Shown: positions 7,518 through 20,970 of the stretch, one piece after another
How the letters are laid out: each line of letters starts with the position of its first letter
Position numbering within the stretch: the stretch's first letter is position 1
NCBI GenBank assembly: GCA_964036045.1
Contig: OZ038381.1
Span: 120,152,843 to 120,216,842 of the forward strand
DNA: 64,000 bases
Direction of reading: 5' to 3'
Source: Eutreptiella sp. 'Long Island Sound 2002'
Lineage: Eukaryota > Euglenozoa > Euglenophyceae > Eutreptiales > Eutreptiaceae
Notes under the pieces: generated by a model
What the model was told of the DNA's origin: nothing
What the model saw: the letters and a program-made list of their open reading frames with translations, nothing else
Database searches by the model: none
Program-made: the position numbers and the translations under genes

Positions 7518-9765
7518 TCACAGTATTCTTCAACACCACTTGGGACACCAATGTCAACAAACGCTAATCACGACACATCAGAATCTGTGGCAACCTGTGA
7601 GGCATGAAATACCTGTCTCCTCATTATCAACTTCCGACGAACCATCAGAACCTGCCTCAGATGGTGAAAGGGGATTGGCTCTGAGGGGCCCAAAATCTTG
7701 GCAAGCTCAACCGCCCCCCCCCCCCCCCCCGAAAAGTGGAAATGGACAGTAGCACCGGGTGAGTACGTGTCAATATGATCGACATGCATGGCTAAAATTG
7801 CAAAAAACTAAGTGTTCTGCATGATACAACATACAGTCAAGTGCTCCGAAATACACAACAATGCACCAACGATACCACCTTGTCCAGCCAGCAAACACAC
7901 AAGAGACCCTTAAGATCCAACCATCCAAGAAAACTGGAAAGCGGAAACTGACGGTTCCCTCGACCCCCGGCTTACTATGCAACAGGGCTTACTAGGCGGG
8001 AAGAAAAGTGGTTTGCGGGGGTGAGATGGCACGGAAGGCTATTTTCCCAAACCCCCCCCCCCTTGGTCGCCGTGCCGGGACGATTTTTAGGCTCACAACA
8101 GGGGACTGTAGGGGTTCCCTATACTTCCTGATACTTTTGGGTGGTGTGTGGATGGCTCAGAATCATATTGTTGGGGGTTGTGCCAACGGGGGTGGTTCAG
8201 GGTGCATGACCCCCGGCTCCGGCTCCAAATCTGGTTGCCATGCAGCGCCACACCCGGGCCGAACCATGGCACCCTGGAGAGTGGCGTCTCAATAAGAAGC
8301 CGACCCGTCATACAGATGCACATGCTCAAAATTCCAGAATTCGTCATATGGGGAGCCTGGGCGTACAAACAAGGTGAATGGTAGAGCAATGAGTTCACTC
8401 ATGAGCAAAATAGATATTTCTAAGTGGTAAAAAAAGATACTTTTTTTTTTGGCACCGTTGTGACTCGGTCACATTAACCTGTGGAACCACGTGCAGAAGT
8501 TGGGACAACCTTTACAAGTGGGGTCTCAGTGTGTACTTCGCTTAGCCCGCTTTATAGTATGGTTAGGAATTGCGACCCTCAACTAATGAGAGCCCCGGTC
8601 GTCCCAAGTCATCAGTTTTTTCCTTTTCCCGGTCTCCCATGGATGCCCCCATAGGACGTTCATACACTTGGGAATGAATGGAATGTCAAGGCTATTGGTC
8701 CCCGGTCTTTCACAAAAAAAAAAGGCCTACTATCCGCTCAACCATCGGCGGGGGTATCATGCCAGCCCAGAACACTCTTTGTTGCCGGCAAATTTTGCAT
8801 CAAAACTGGCAAAACAACATAACAACGCGTCTCGGCACGGAAGCCCATTTTTCCAACCCCCCCACCCACCCACCTTCTGAGGGCACCCGTGCCACCCCCC
8901 CCGCGGCAGAGCAATTTTCGGGCCACCCTATTTAAAGGGGGGGTGGGGGTGACTCCTTCAAGCAGGGTATAAGACAAGACATACATATCCGTTCACATCC
9001 AGCATTGGTTCCGTTGCATTTCAAATCACACCGAAGGTCGCACTTTCAATTCAAGGGGTGGGGGTGGTGGGGTCTCAAAACCGGCAAGGGGGTAGGTTGA
9101 GGGCTTAACTGACCAGGCCAATATTCAGTTACCAAAGAAATTGTGGCCCAAAGCGCTACTACTTGTTTCAAGGTCAAACATGATGGGCATTTCACTCGCA
9201 CAATGCACACGATGAACTGCATGCAAGGCTGACACCCACAATAGGATAAAAAGCAACTGTCGGCTGAAGGTTCCCACCACGACACATACAGCCACTAATC
9301 CATACTGCGATGCATTGCAGGGGCACAAGGGGCAGGCGTGCGTTGGAATGCAGGGGACTTGGGGAAAGTGGTTCTGAGACCCAAAAGTTTGCCTACCATG
9401 TACCATGGTATGCGAACCCTTGTGGCCCAAACAAGTTGATAAAGAATAAAAGGTTGATACCTCACCCGAGGAATAACCTCGAAGAGAGGTTGTTAGATCA
9501 AGCGCAGGCGCGGGCGTCATATACCCCCCTTTTGGGGGTCATTCGCGTAGCATACCCCAAGGCATGATATTTGATGTCCAACCCCTTGTAAAATCATTAT
9601 TTTGCCCAGTAAAACAATCCCCAAATTTATTTTTTGATTCTGCGGCCTCTATCCCTTAAAACGGGATATCACTTTTTGAGGGGGGTTGGGGTTGGGTTGG
9701 GGGGTCAAAGGTTTTCGCTCAGAAGGCTCCAAGCAGTGGGGCCACAATCCGCTGTCACATCAAAC
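7518..9765. other. Non-genic stretch with scattered repeats and homopolymers
   Basis: No convincing gene is seen. Features: a C/G tract at about 7711-7730; two related segments with GGCACGGAAG followed by ATTTTYCCAA and a C run (about 8030-8065 and 8836-8868); an A-rich then T-rich tract near 8430-8452; and a G-rich block at about 9679-9703 with GGGGTTGGGTTGGGG able to form a G-quadruplex. Confidence 0.45.
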
Positions 9766-9835
9766 ACCAGTCGAATGGTAACGCAGGCGACTGCAGAATT
9801 TTAGGTCAGCGGGTCAAATCCTAGTAAGTCGACTG
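9766..9835 (+). other. tRNA-derived sequence (degenerate)
   Basis: An A-box-like segment with CGAATGGTAACGCAG (9773-9787) is followed by an anticodon-arm-like ATTTTAGGTC. Next comes a B-box-like GGGTCAAATCC (9811-9821). It parallels the better tRNA-like sequence at 30186-30262, which shares CGAATGGTAA and GCAG. Acceptor and T stems do not pair properly, so it is a relic or the head of a SINE rather than a working tRNA. Confidence 0.4.
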
Positions 9836-10380
9836 TCGTCGGCGGCGCCGCCACGGGGGGGCGACTACAACCGGTCCTGATGCGACATACCCCCCAGCTA
9901 TCTGTCAAAACTCGGGGGGGGGGGGGGGGGGGCAGGGGGTGGATCTGGGGGGGGTCGGCTGGGGGGTGTAGGGGGGGGATTTCGGCCGGGGGGGGGGGGT
10001 TCCCAAGGTGGGGGGGCTTGCGCGTGACCCACTACTACCACATGCATACCTCCCAGGATTGTGTATAAAGTCTGATGTCTGATGTCTGATAAGGGATGTT
10101 GTGTGCGCGGTCTGTCCAAGAGGATGACTAATATTGTGATCTACTGGAGGTGGGTCTAGGGGTCCAATGCCTAGAGGAAATTGGGAGAAATTATGCCTAA
10201 ATCAAAATCAAACCCCCCCCCAAATGAAAAAAACAAAAAGGGAGGACAAAATTGAAAAATCATTGGGGAACCACCTTGGACAATCAGAAACATGGCAGTA
10301 GAGCAGCAAAAAAGACTTTGAACACCAAAATGGGAAAATGGGGAAAATTTGTGAGCAGGGGAAGTGGCCAAAAAAAAAAG
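9836..10380. other. G-tract-rich non-genic stretch
   Basis: The stretch contains a ~20-base G run (about 9915-9933) and several further G runs to about 10015. A TCTGATGTCTGATG repeat at about 10070-10091 recurs near 25508. A low-complexity A-rich stretch leads into the decanucleotide array. The segment CTATCTGTCAAAACTCGGG (9898-9916) has a near copy at about 30095-30112, marking a dispersed repeat. Confidence 0.5.
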
Positions 10381-11612
10381 GTGCCCATAGGCCCCCATAG
10401 GCCCCCATAGGCCCCCAAAAGGTGCCCAATGGGTCCCCTAAGGTGCCAATAGGTCCCCAAAGGTCCCCCTAGATGCCAATGAGTCCCCATCGGCCCCCAT
10501 AGGTCCCCATAGGTGCCCAAAGGTGCCCATAGGTCCCCATAGGTCCCCACGGGCCCCCATAGGCCTCCACAAGCCCCCATAGGTCCCCGTAGGACCCCAT
10601 AGGCCCCAATAGGCCCCCATAGGCCCCCAAAGGTGCCCATAGGCCCCCATAGGCCCCAATAGGTCCCCATAGACCCCCAAAGGTCCCCATAGGCCCCCAG
10701 AGGCCGCTATAGGCCGCCATAGGCCCCCATAGGCCCCCATAGGTCCCCCTACATGCCGATGAGTCCCCATCGGCCCCCATCCCCATAGGTGCCCATAGGT
10801 CCCCAAAGGTGCCCATAGGTCCCCATAGGTCCCCACAGACCCCCATAGGTCCCCAAAGGTGCCCAAAGGTCCCCATAGGTCCCCATAGACCCCCATAGGT
10901 CCCAATAGGTCGCCATAGGCCCCCATAGGCCCCCATAGACCCCCATAGGCCCCCATAGGCCCCCATAGGTCCCCGCAAGCCCCCAAAGCTCCCCATAGGT
11001 CCCCGTAGGCCCCCATAGGTCCCCATAGACCCCCATCGGCCCCCATACACCCCCATAGGCCCCCAGAGGTCCCCACAAGCCCCCGATAGGCCCCCATAGG
11101 TCCCCACAAGCCCCCAAAGGTCCCCATAGGTCCCCGTAGGCCCCCATAGGTCCCCATAGACAGCAATTGGCCCCCATAGGCCCCCATAGGTCCCCACAAG
11201 CCCCCCATAGGCCCCCATAGGTCCCCACAAGCCCCCAAAGATCCCCATAGGTCCCCGTAGGCCCCCGTAGGTCCCCATAAACCCCCATAGGCCCCCACTG
11301 ACCCCCATAGGCCCCCATAAGCCCCCATTGGTCCCCATAGGCCCCCATAGGTCGCCACAAGCCCCCAAAGGTCCCCATAGGTCCCCGTAGGCCCCCATAG
11401 ACCCTGATAAGCCCCCATAGTCCCCCATAGGTCCCCATAGACCCCCATAGGTCCCCACAAGCCCCAAAGGTCCCCATAGGTCCCCATACGCCCCCATAGG
11501 TACCCATAGACCCCCATAGGCCCCCATAGACCCCCATAGGCCCCCCTAGGCCCCCATAGGTCCCCATAGGCCCCCATAGGCCCCCATAGGCCCCCAAAGG
11601 TCCCCATAGGCC
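10381..11612. repeat. 10-bp minisatellite (CCCCATAGGY), ~120 copies
   Basis: The unit CCCCATAGGC or CCCCATAGGT repeats for about 1.2 kb, with variants such as CCCCACAAGC, CCCCAAAGGT and CCCCATAGAC. Because 10 is not a multiple of 3, three units make a 30-bp frame. All three minus-strand frames read the same ten-residue repeat (type MGTYGGLWGP), while the plus strand has TAG in each unit. The three long Gly/Trp-rich minus-strand frames here are therefore products of the period, not genes. Confidence 0.93.
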
Positions 11613-13535
11613 ATTTTGGGGGGTGTAGACCCCCCAAATATTTGACGGATGTATGTCCGTCAAATATTTTGGGGGTGTAGACCCCCAGACAATTGACGCA
11701 TGGGCATGGGTCAAATATTTGACGGACATGCATCCGTCAAATATTTAGGGGGTGCAGACCCCCCAAATATTTGACGGATGTATGTCCGTCAAATATTTTG
11801 GGGGTGTAGACCCCCCAGACAATTGACGCATGGGCATGGGTCAAATATTTGACGGACATGCATCCGTCAAATATTTAGGGGGTGTAGACCCCCCAAATAT
11901 TTGACGGACATGCATTTATCAAATATTTTGGGGGTGTAGACCCCCGAGACAACTGACGCATGCGCATGCCTGAAATATTTGACGGACATGCGTCCGTCAA
12001 ATATTTCGGGGGTCTAGAACCCCGAAATATTTGACGGATGTATGTCCGTCAAATATTTTGGGGGTGTAGACCCCCCGAATATTTGACGGATGAATGTCCG
12101 TCAAATAGTTTGGGGGTCTACGCCCCGCAGATAACTGACCTATGGGCATGCGTCAAATATTCGACGGACATGCATCCCTCAACTATTTTGGGGGTGTAGA
12201 CCCCCCAAATACTTGACGGATGTATGTCCGTCAAATATTTTGGGGGTGTAGACCCCCCAGACAACTGACGCATGGGCATGCGTCAAATATTTGACGGACA
12301 TGCGTCCGTCAAATATTTCGGGGGTCTAGACCCCCGAAATATTTGACGGATGTATGTCCGTCAAATATTTTCGGGGTGTAGACCCCCCGAATATTTGACG
12401 GATGAATGTCCGTCAAATATTTTGGGGGTCTACGCCCCGCAGATAACTGACCTATGGGCATGCGTCAAATATTTGACGGACATGCATCCGTCAAGTATTT
12501 TGGGGGTGTAGACCCCCCAAATATTTGACGGATGTATGTCCATCAAATATTTTGGGGGTGTACACCCCCCAGATAACTGACGCATGGGCATGCGTCAAAT
12601 ATTTGACGGACATGCATCTGTCAAATATTTAGGGGGTGTAGACCCCCCAAATATTTGACGGATGTATGTCCGTCAAATATTTTGGGGGTGTAGACCCCCC
12701 AAATATTTGACGCATGTATGTCCGTCAAATATTTTGGGGGTGTAGACCCCCCAGATAACTGATCTATGGGCATGCGTCAAATATTTGACAGACATGCATA
12801 CGTCAAATATTTAGGGGGTGTAGACCCCCCAAATATTTGACGGATGCATGTCCGTCAAATATTTTGGGGGTCTACGCCCCCTAGACAAATGACGCATGGG
12901 CATGCGTCAAATATTTGACGGACATGCATCCGTGAAATATTTAGGGGGTGTAGACCCCCAAAATATTTGACGGATTTATGTCCGTCAAATATTTTGGGGT
13001 TGTAGACCCCCCAGACACCTGACGCATGGGCATGCGTCAAATATTTGACGGACATGCATCCGTCCAACATTTAGGGGGTGTAGATCCCCCAAATATTTGA
13101 CGGACGTATGACCGTCACATACTTTGGGGGTGTAGACCCCCCAGACAACTAACGCATGGGCATGCGTCAAATATTTGACGGACATGCATCCGTCGACTAT
13201 TTTGGGGGTGTAGACCCCCCAAATATTTGACGGATGTATGTCCGTCAAATATTTTGGGGTTGTAGACCCCCCAGACAACTGACGCATGGGCATGCGTCAA
13301 ATATTTGACGGACATGCATCCGTCAAATATTTAGGGGGTGTAGATCCCCCAAATATTTGACGGATGTATGTCCGTCACATATTTTGGGGATGTAGACCCC
13401 CCAAACATTTGACGGATGTATGTCCGTCAAATATTTTGGGGGTGTAGACCCCCAGACAACTGACGCATGGGCATGTGTCAAATATTTGACGGACATGCAT
13501 CCGTCAAATATTTTGGGGGTGTAGACCCCCCAAAT

Positions 13536-14090
13536 ATTTGACAAATGAATGTCCGCCAAATATTTTGGGGGTCTACGCCCCGCAGAAAACTGACGCATGG
13601 GCATGCCTCAAATATTTGCCCCAATGCATCCGTCAAATATTTTGGGGGTGTAGACCCCCCAAATATTTGACCGATGTATGTCCGTCAAATAGGGGGTGTA
13701 GACCCCCCAAATATTTGATGCATGTATGTTCGTCAAATATTTTGGGGGTGTAGACCCCCCAGATAACTGACCTATGGGCATGCGTCAATTAATTGACGGA
13801 CATGCATCCGTCAACTATTTTGGGGGTGTAGACCCCCCAAATATTTGACGGATGTATGTCCGTCAAATATGTTGGGGGTGTAGACCCCCGGGACAACTGA
13901 CGCATGGGCATGCGTCAAATATTTGACGGACATGCATCCGTCAAATATTTAGGGGGTGTAGATCCCCCAAATATTTGACGGATGTATGTCCGTCACATAT
14001 TTTGGGGCCGTAGACCCCCCAAACATTTGACGGATGTATGTCCGTCAAATATTTTGGGGCTGTAGACCCCCAGACAACTGACGCATGGGC
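13536..14090. repeat. Higher-order block, copy 1
   Basis: This ~555-bp block carries private variants (TTTGACAAATGAATG, CCCCGCAGAAAACTGACG, TTTGATGCATGTATGTTCG, CCCGGGACAACTGACG, TTGGGGCCGTAGACC). The same variants recur in the same order at 16180-16735, so it was duplicated as a unit about 2.64 kb apart. Confidence 0.8.
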
Positions 14091-16179
14091 ATGCGTCAAA
14101 TATTTGACAGACATGCATCCGTCAAATATTTAGGGGGTGTAGAACCCCCAAATATGTCCGTCAAATATTTTGGGGGTCTACACCCCTCAGATAATTGACG
14201 CATGGGCATGCCTCAAATATTTGACGCACATGCATCCGTCAAATATTTCGGGGGTTTAGACCCCCCCAATATTTGACGGATGTATGTCCGTCAAATATTT
14301 TGGGGGTGTAGACCCCCCAAATATTTGACGGATGCATGTCCGTCAAATATTTTGGGAGTCTACGCCCCCCAGATAACTGACGCATGGGCATGCGTCAAAT
14401 ATTTGACGGACATGCATCCGTCAAATATTTGGGGGGTGTAGACCCCCCAAATATTTGACGGATGTATGTCAGTCAAATATTTAGGGGGTGTAGACCCCCC
14501 AAATATTTGACGGATGCATGTCCGTCAAATATTTTGGGGGTCTACACCCCCCAGACAACTGACGCATGGGCATGTGTCAAATATTTGACGGACATGCATC
14601 CGTCAAATATTTAGGGGTGTAGAACCCCCAAATATGTCCGTCAAATATTTTGGGGATGTAGACCCCCCAAAATTTTTGACGGATGCATGTCCGTCAAATA
14701 TTTTGGGGGGTCTACGCCCCCCAACTAACTGACGCATAGGCATGCGTCAAATAATTGACGGACATGCATCCGTCAAATATTTAGGGGGTGTAGACCCCCC
14801 AAATATTTGACAGATGTATGTCCGTCAAATATTTTGGGGGTGTAGACCCCCCAGACAACTGACACATGGCATGCGTCAAATATTTGACGGACATGCATCC
14901 GTCAAATATTTAGGGGGTGTAGACCCCGCAAATATTTGACGGATGTATGTCCGTCAAATATTTAGGGGGCGTAGACCCTCCAAATATTTGACGGATGTAT
15001 GCCCGTCAAATATTACCGGGGTGTAGGACCCCCCAAATATTTGACGGATGAATGTCCGTCAAATATTTTGGGGGTCTACGCCCCGCAGATAACTAACGCA
15101 TGGGCATGCGTCAAATATTTGACGGACATGCATCCGTCAAATATTTTGGGGGTGTAGACCCCCCAAATATTTGACGGATGTATGTCCGTCAAATATTTAG
15201 GGGGCGTAGACCCCCCAAATATTTGACGGATGTATGTCCGTCAAATATTTTGGGGGTGTAGACCCCCCAAATATTTGACGGATGAATGTCCGTCAAATAT
15301 TTTGGGGTCTACGCCCCGCAGATAACTAACGCATGGGCATGCGTCAAATATTTGACGGACATGCATCCGTCAAATATTTTGGGGGTGTAGACCCCCCAAA
15401 TATTTGACGGATGTATGTCCGTCAAATATTTTGGGGGTGTACACCCCCCAGATAACTGACCTATGGGCATGCGTCAAGTATTTGACGGACATGCATCCGT
15501 CAACTATTTTGGGGCCGTAGACCCCCCAAATATTTGACGGATGTATGTCCGTCAAATATTTAGGGGGTTTACACCCCCCAGAAAACTGACACATGGGCAT
15601 GCGTCAAATATTTGACGCACATGCATCCGTCAAATATTTAGGGGGTGTAGACCCCCATGATAACTGACCTATGGGCATGCGTCAAATATTTGACGGACAT
15701 GCATCCGTCGACTGTTTTGGGGGTGTAGACCCCCCAAATATTTGACGGATGTATGTCCGTCAAATATTTTGGGGTTGTAGACCCCCCAGACAACTGACGC
15801 ATGGGCATGCGTCAAATATTTGACGGACATGCATCCGTCAAATATTTAGGGGGTGTAGATCCCCCAAATATTTGACGGATGTATGTCCGTCAAATATTTT
15901 GGGGGTGTAGACCCCCAGACAAGTGACGCATGGGCATGTGTCAAATATTTGACGGACATGCATCCGTCAAATATTTAGGGGGTGTAGACCGCCGAAATAT
16001 TTGACGGATGTATGTCCGTCAAATATTTTGGGGGTCTACATCCCCGAGATAATTGACGCATGGGCATGCGTCAAATACTTGACGGACATGCATCCGTCAA
16101 ATATTTCAGGGCTGTAGACCCCCCAAATATTTGACGGATGTATGTCCGTCAAATATTTTGGGGGTGTAGACCCCCCAAA

Positions 16180-16735
16180 TATTTGACAAATGAATGTCGC
16201 CAAATATTTTGGGGGTCTACGCCCCGCAGAAAACTGACGCATGGGCATGCCTCAATTATTTGACGGACATGCATCCGTCAAATATTTTGGGGGTGTAGAC
16301 CCCCCCAATATTTGACCGATGTATGTCCGTCAAATATTTTGGGGGTGTAGACCCCCCAAATATTTGATGCATGTATGTTCGTCAAATATTTTGGGGGTGT
16401 AGACCCCCCAGATAACTGACCTATGGGCATGCGTCAATTATTTGACGGACATGCATCCGTCAACTTTTTTGGGGGTGTAGACCCCCCAAATATTTGACGG
16501 ATGTATGTCCGTCAAATATTTTGGGGTTGTAGACCCCCGGGACAACTGACGCATGGGCATGCGTCAAATATTTGACGGACATGCATCCGTCAAATATTTA
16601 GGGGGTGTAGATCCCCCAAATATTTGACGGATGTATGTCCGTCACATATTTTGGGGCCGTAGACCCCCCAAACATTTGACGGATGTATGTCCGTCAAATA
16701 TTTTGGGGCTGTAGACCCCCAGACAACTGGACGCA
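16180..16735. repeat. Higher-order block, copy 2
   Basis: It shares ordered private variants with 13536-14090 but lacks that copy's small deletion (the TCAAATAGGGGG junction near 13690). Its last ~180 bp also recur in inverted orientation at about 17395-17570. Confidence 0.8.
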
Positions 16736-16740
16736 TGGGC

Positions 16741-17568
16741 CCATGCGTCAGTTAGTTGGGGGGCGTAGACCCCCAAAATATTTGACGGACATGCATCCGT
16801 CAAAAATTTTGGGGGGTCTACATCCCCAAAATATTTGACGGACATATTTGGGGGTTCTACACCCCCTAAATATTTGACGGATGCATGTCCGTCAAATATT
16901 TGACGCATGCCCATGCGTCAGTTGTCGGGGGGGTGTAGACCCCCAAAATATTTGACGGACATGCATCCGTCAAATATTTGGGGGGTCTACACCCCCTAAA
17001 TATTTGACTGACATACATCCGTCAAATATTTGGGGGGTCTACACCCCCCAAATATTTGACGGATGCATGTCCGTCAAATATTTGACGCATGCCCATGCGT
17101 CAGTTATCTGGGGGGCGTAGACTCCCAAAATATTTGACGGACATGCATCCGTCAAATATTTGGGGGGTCTACACCCCCAAAATATTTGACGGACATACAT
17201 CCGTCAAATATTGGGGGGGTCTAAACCCCCGAAATATTTGACGGATGCATGTGCGTCAAATATTTGAGGCATGCCCATGCGTCAATTATCTGAGGGGTGT
17301 AGACCCCCAAAATATTTGACGGACATATTTGGGGGTTCTACACCCCCTAAATATTTGACGGATGCATGTCTGTCAAATATTTGACGCATGCCCATGCGTC
17401 AGTTGTCTGGGGGTCTACAGCCCCAAAATATTTGACGGACGTACATCCGTCAAATGTTTGGGGGGTCTACGGCCCCAAAATATGTGACGGACATACATCC
17501 GTCAAATATTTGGGGGATCTACACCCCCTAAATATTTGACGGATGCATGTCCGTCAAATATTTGACGC
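16741..17568. repeat. Inverted segment within the palindromic satellite
   Basis: Everywhere from 11700 to 16735 the H3 module reads GCATGGGCATGC on the plus strand. Here it reads GCATGCCCATGC, and GGG/CCC asymmetries flip as well. The left junction is a perfect palindrome, GACGCATGGGCCCATGCGTC (about 16731-16750). The right junction is the abrupt GACGCATTTTGGGGGTC at about 17564-17580. The distal end (17395-17570) is the reverse complement of 16558-16735. A shorter flipped zone also occurs at 23330-23600. Confidence 0.8.
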
Positions 17569-20160
17569 ATTTTGGGGGTCTACACCCCCCAGATAATTGA
17601 CGCATGGGCATGCCTCAAATATTTGACGCACATGCATCCGTCAAATATTTCGGGGGTGTAGACCCCCCCAATATTTGACGGATGTATGTCCGTCAAATAT
17701 TTTGGGGGTGTAGACCCCCCAAATATTTGACGGATGCATGTCCGTCAAATATTTTGGGGGTCTACGCCCCCCAGATAACTAACGCGTGGGCATGCGTAAA
17801 ATATTTGACGGACATGCATCCGTCAAATATTTAGGGGGTGTAGACCCCCCAAACATTTGACAGACGTATGTCCGTCAAATATTTAGGCGGTGTAGACCCC
17901 CCAAATATTTGACGCATGTATAGCCGTCAAATATTTTGGGGGTGCAGACCCCCCATACAACTGACGCATGGGCATGCGTCAAATATTTGACGGACATGCA
18001 TCCGTCAAATATTTACGGGGTGTAGACCCCCGAAATATTTGACGGATGTATGTCCATCAAATATTTTGGGGGTGTAGACCCCCCAAATATTTGACGGATG
18101 TATGTCCGTCAAATACTTTGGGGGTCTACACCCCCCAGATAATTGACGCATGGGCATGCGTCAAATATTTGACGCACATGCATCCCTCAAATATTTCGAA
18201 GGTGTAGACCCCCCAAATATTTGACGGATGTATGTCCGTCAAATATTTTGGGGGTGTAGACCCCCCAAATATTTGACGGATGCATGTCCGTCAAATATTT
18301 TGGGGGTCTACGCCCCCAAAATAATTGACGCATGGGCATGCGTCAAATATTTGACGGACATGCATCCGTCAAATATTTAGGGGGTGTAGACCCCCCAAAT
18401 ATTTGACGGATGTAAGTCCGTCAAATATTTTGGGGGTGTAGACCCCCCCAATATTTGACGGATGTATGTCCGTCAAATATTTTGGGGGTGTAGACCCCCC
18501 AGACAACTGACGCATGGGCATGCGTCAAATATTTGATGGACATGCATCCGTCAAATATTTAGGGGGTGTGGACCCCACAAATATTTGACAGATGCATGTC
18601 CGTCAAATATTTTGGGGGTTTAGACCCCCCAGATAACTGACGCATGGGCATGCGTCAAATATTTGACGGACATGCATCCGTCAAATATTTAGGGGGTGTA
18701 GACCCCTCAAATATTTGACGGATGCATGTCCGTCAAATATTTTTGGGGTGTAGACCCCCCAGATAACTGACGCATGGGCATGCGTCAAATATTTGACGTA
18801 CATGCATCCGTCAAATATTTAGGGGGTGTAGACCCCCCAAATATTTGACGGATGTATGTCCATCAGATATTTTGGGATGTAGACCCCCCCAATATTTGAC
18901 GGGATGAATGTCCGTCAAATATTTCGGGGGTCTACACCCCCCACATAATTGAGGCATGGGCATGCGTCAAATATTTGACGGACATGCATCCGTCAAATAT
19001 TTAGGGGGTGTAGACCCCCCCAGACAACTGACGCATGGGCATGCGTCAAATATTTGACGGACATGCATCCGTCAAATATTTAGGGGGTGTAGACCCCCCA
19101 AATATTTGACGGATGTATGTCCGTCAAATATTTCGGGGGTGTAGACCCCCCGAATATTTGACGGATGTATGTCAGTCAAATATTTTGGGGGTCTTATCCC
19201 CCGGATAATTGACGCATGGGCATGCGTCAAATATTTGACGGACATGCATCCGTCAAATATTTAGGGGGGGTAGACCCCCCGAATATTTGACGGATGAATG
19301 TCCGTCAAATATTTTGGGGGTCTACGCCCCGCAGATAACTGACGCATGGGCATGCGTCAAATATTTGACGGACATGCATCCGTCAAATATTTCGGGGCTG
19401 TAGACCCCCTAAATATTTGACGGATGTATGTCCGTCAAATATTTGGGGGGCGTAGACCCCCCAAATATTTGACGGATGTATGTCCGTCAAATATTTAGGG
19501 GGTGTAGACCCCCCAAATATTTGACGGATGTATGTCCGTCAAATAATTTGGGGGTGTGGACCCCCCCAATATTTGAGGGATGTATGTCCGTCAATTATTT
19601 TGGGGGTGTACACCCCCCAGATAACTGGGCATGCGTCAAATATTTGACGGACGTGCATCATTCAAATATTTAGGGGGTGTAGACCCCCCCAATATTTGAC
19701 GGATGTATGTCCGTCAAATATTTTGGGGGTGTAGACCCCCCAAATATTTGCCGGATGCATGTCCGTCAAATATTTTGGGGGTCTACGCCCCCCCAGATAA
19801 CTAACGCATGGGCATGCGTCAAATATTTGACGGACATGCATCCGTCAAATATTTAGGGGGGGTAGACCCCCCAAATATTTGACGGATGAATGTCCGTCAA
19901 ATATTTTGGGGGTCTACGCCCCGCAGATAACTGACGCATGGGCATGCGTCAAATATTTGACGGACATGCATCCGTCAAATATTTCGGGGCTGTAGACCCC
20001 CCAAATATTTGACGGATGTATGTCCGTCAAATATTTGGGGGGCGTAGACCCCCCAAATATTTGACGGATGTATGTCCGTCAAATATTTTGGGGGTGTAGA
20101 CCCCCCAAATATTTGACGGATGCATGTCCGGCAAATATTTTGGGGGTCTACGCCCCCCAG

Positions 20161-20970
20161 ATAACTGACGCATGGGCATGCCTCAAATATTTGACGGACA
20201 TGCATCCGTCAAATATTTAGGGGGTGCAGACCCCCCAAATATTTGACGGATGTATGACCGTCAAATATTTTGGGGGTGTAGACCCCCCAAATATTTGACG
20301 GATGTATGTCCGTCAAATATTTTGGGGGTCTACACCCCCCAGATAATTGACGCATGGGCATGCCTCAAATATTTGACGCACATGCATCCGTCAAATATTT
20401 CGGGGGTGTAGACCCCCCAAATATTTGACGGATGTATGTCCGTCAATTATTTTGGGGGTGTAGACCCCCCAAATATTTGACGGATGAATGTCCGTCAAAC
20501 ATTTTGGGGGTGTAGACCCCCCAAATATTTGACGGATGTATGTCCGTCAAATATTTTGGGGGTGTAGACCCCCCAAATATTTGACGGATGCATGTCCGTC
20601 AAATATTTTGGGGGTCTACGCCCCCCAGATAACTGACGCATGGGCATGCCTCAAATATTTGACGGACATGCATCCGTCAAATATTTAGGGGGTGCAGACC
20701 CCCCAAATATTTGACGGATGTATGTCCGTCAAATATTTTGGGGGTGTAGACCCCCCAAATATTTGACGAATGTATGTCCGTCAAATATTTTGGGGGTCTA
20801 CACCCCCCAGATAATTGACGCATGGGCATGCCTCAAATATTTGACGCACATGCATCCGTCAAATATTTCGGGGGTGTAGACCCCCAAAATTTTTGACGGA
20901 TGTATGTCCGTCAATTATTTTGGGGGTGTAGACCCCCCAAATATTTGACGGATGAATGTCCGTCAAACAT
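20161..20970. repeat. Tandem ~468-bp higher-order unit in the palindromic satellite
   Basis: The ordered variants (GGCATGCCTCAAAT, GGGGGTGCAGACC, TTTGACGCACATGC, CGTCAATTATTTTGG, GACGGATGAATGTCCGTC with CAAACATTTTGG) run from about 20161. They repeat from about 20629, an offset of 468 bp. Confidence 0.7.

Noticed and set aside
9679-9703. Telomere-like GGGGTTGGGTTGGGG
   Set aside because: Only two or three irregular units occur in a G-rich stretch. It is not a telomere or a convincing interstitial telomeric repeat.
10438-11733. Long Gly/Trp-rich minus-strand frames (up to 431 codons)
   Set aside because: All three frames encode the same decapeptide because the DNA repeat is 10 bp without stops on that strand. 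No unique coding sequence is present apart from a satellite-derived start.
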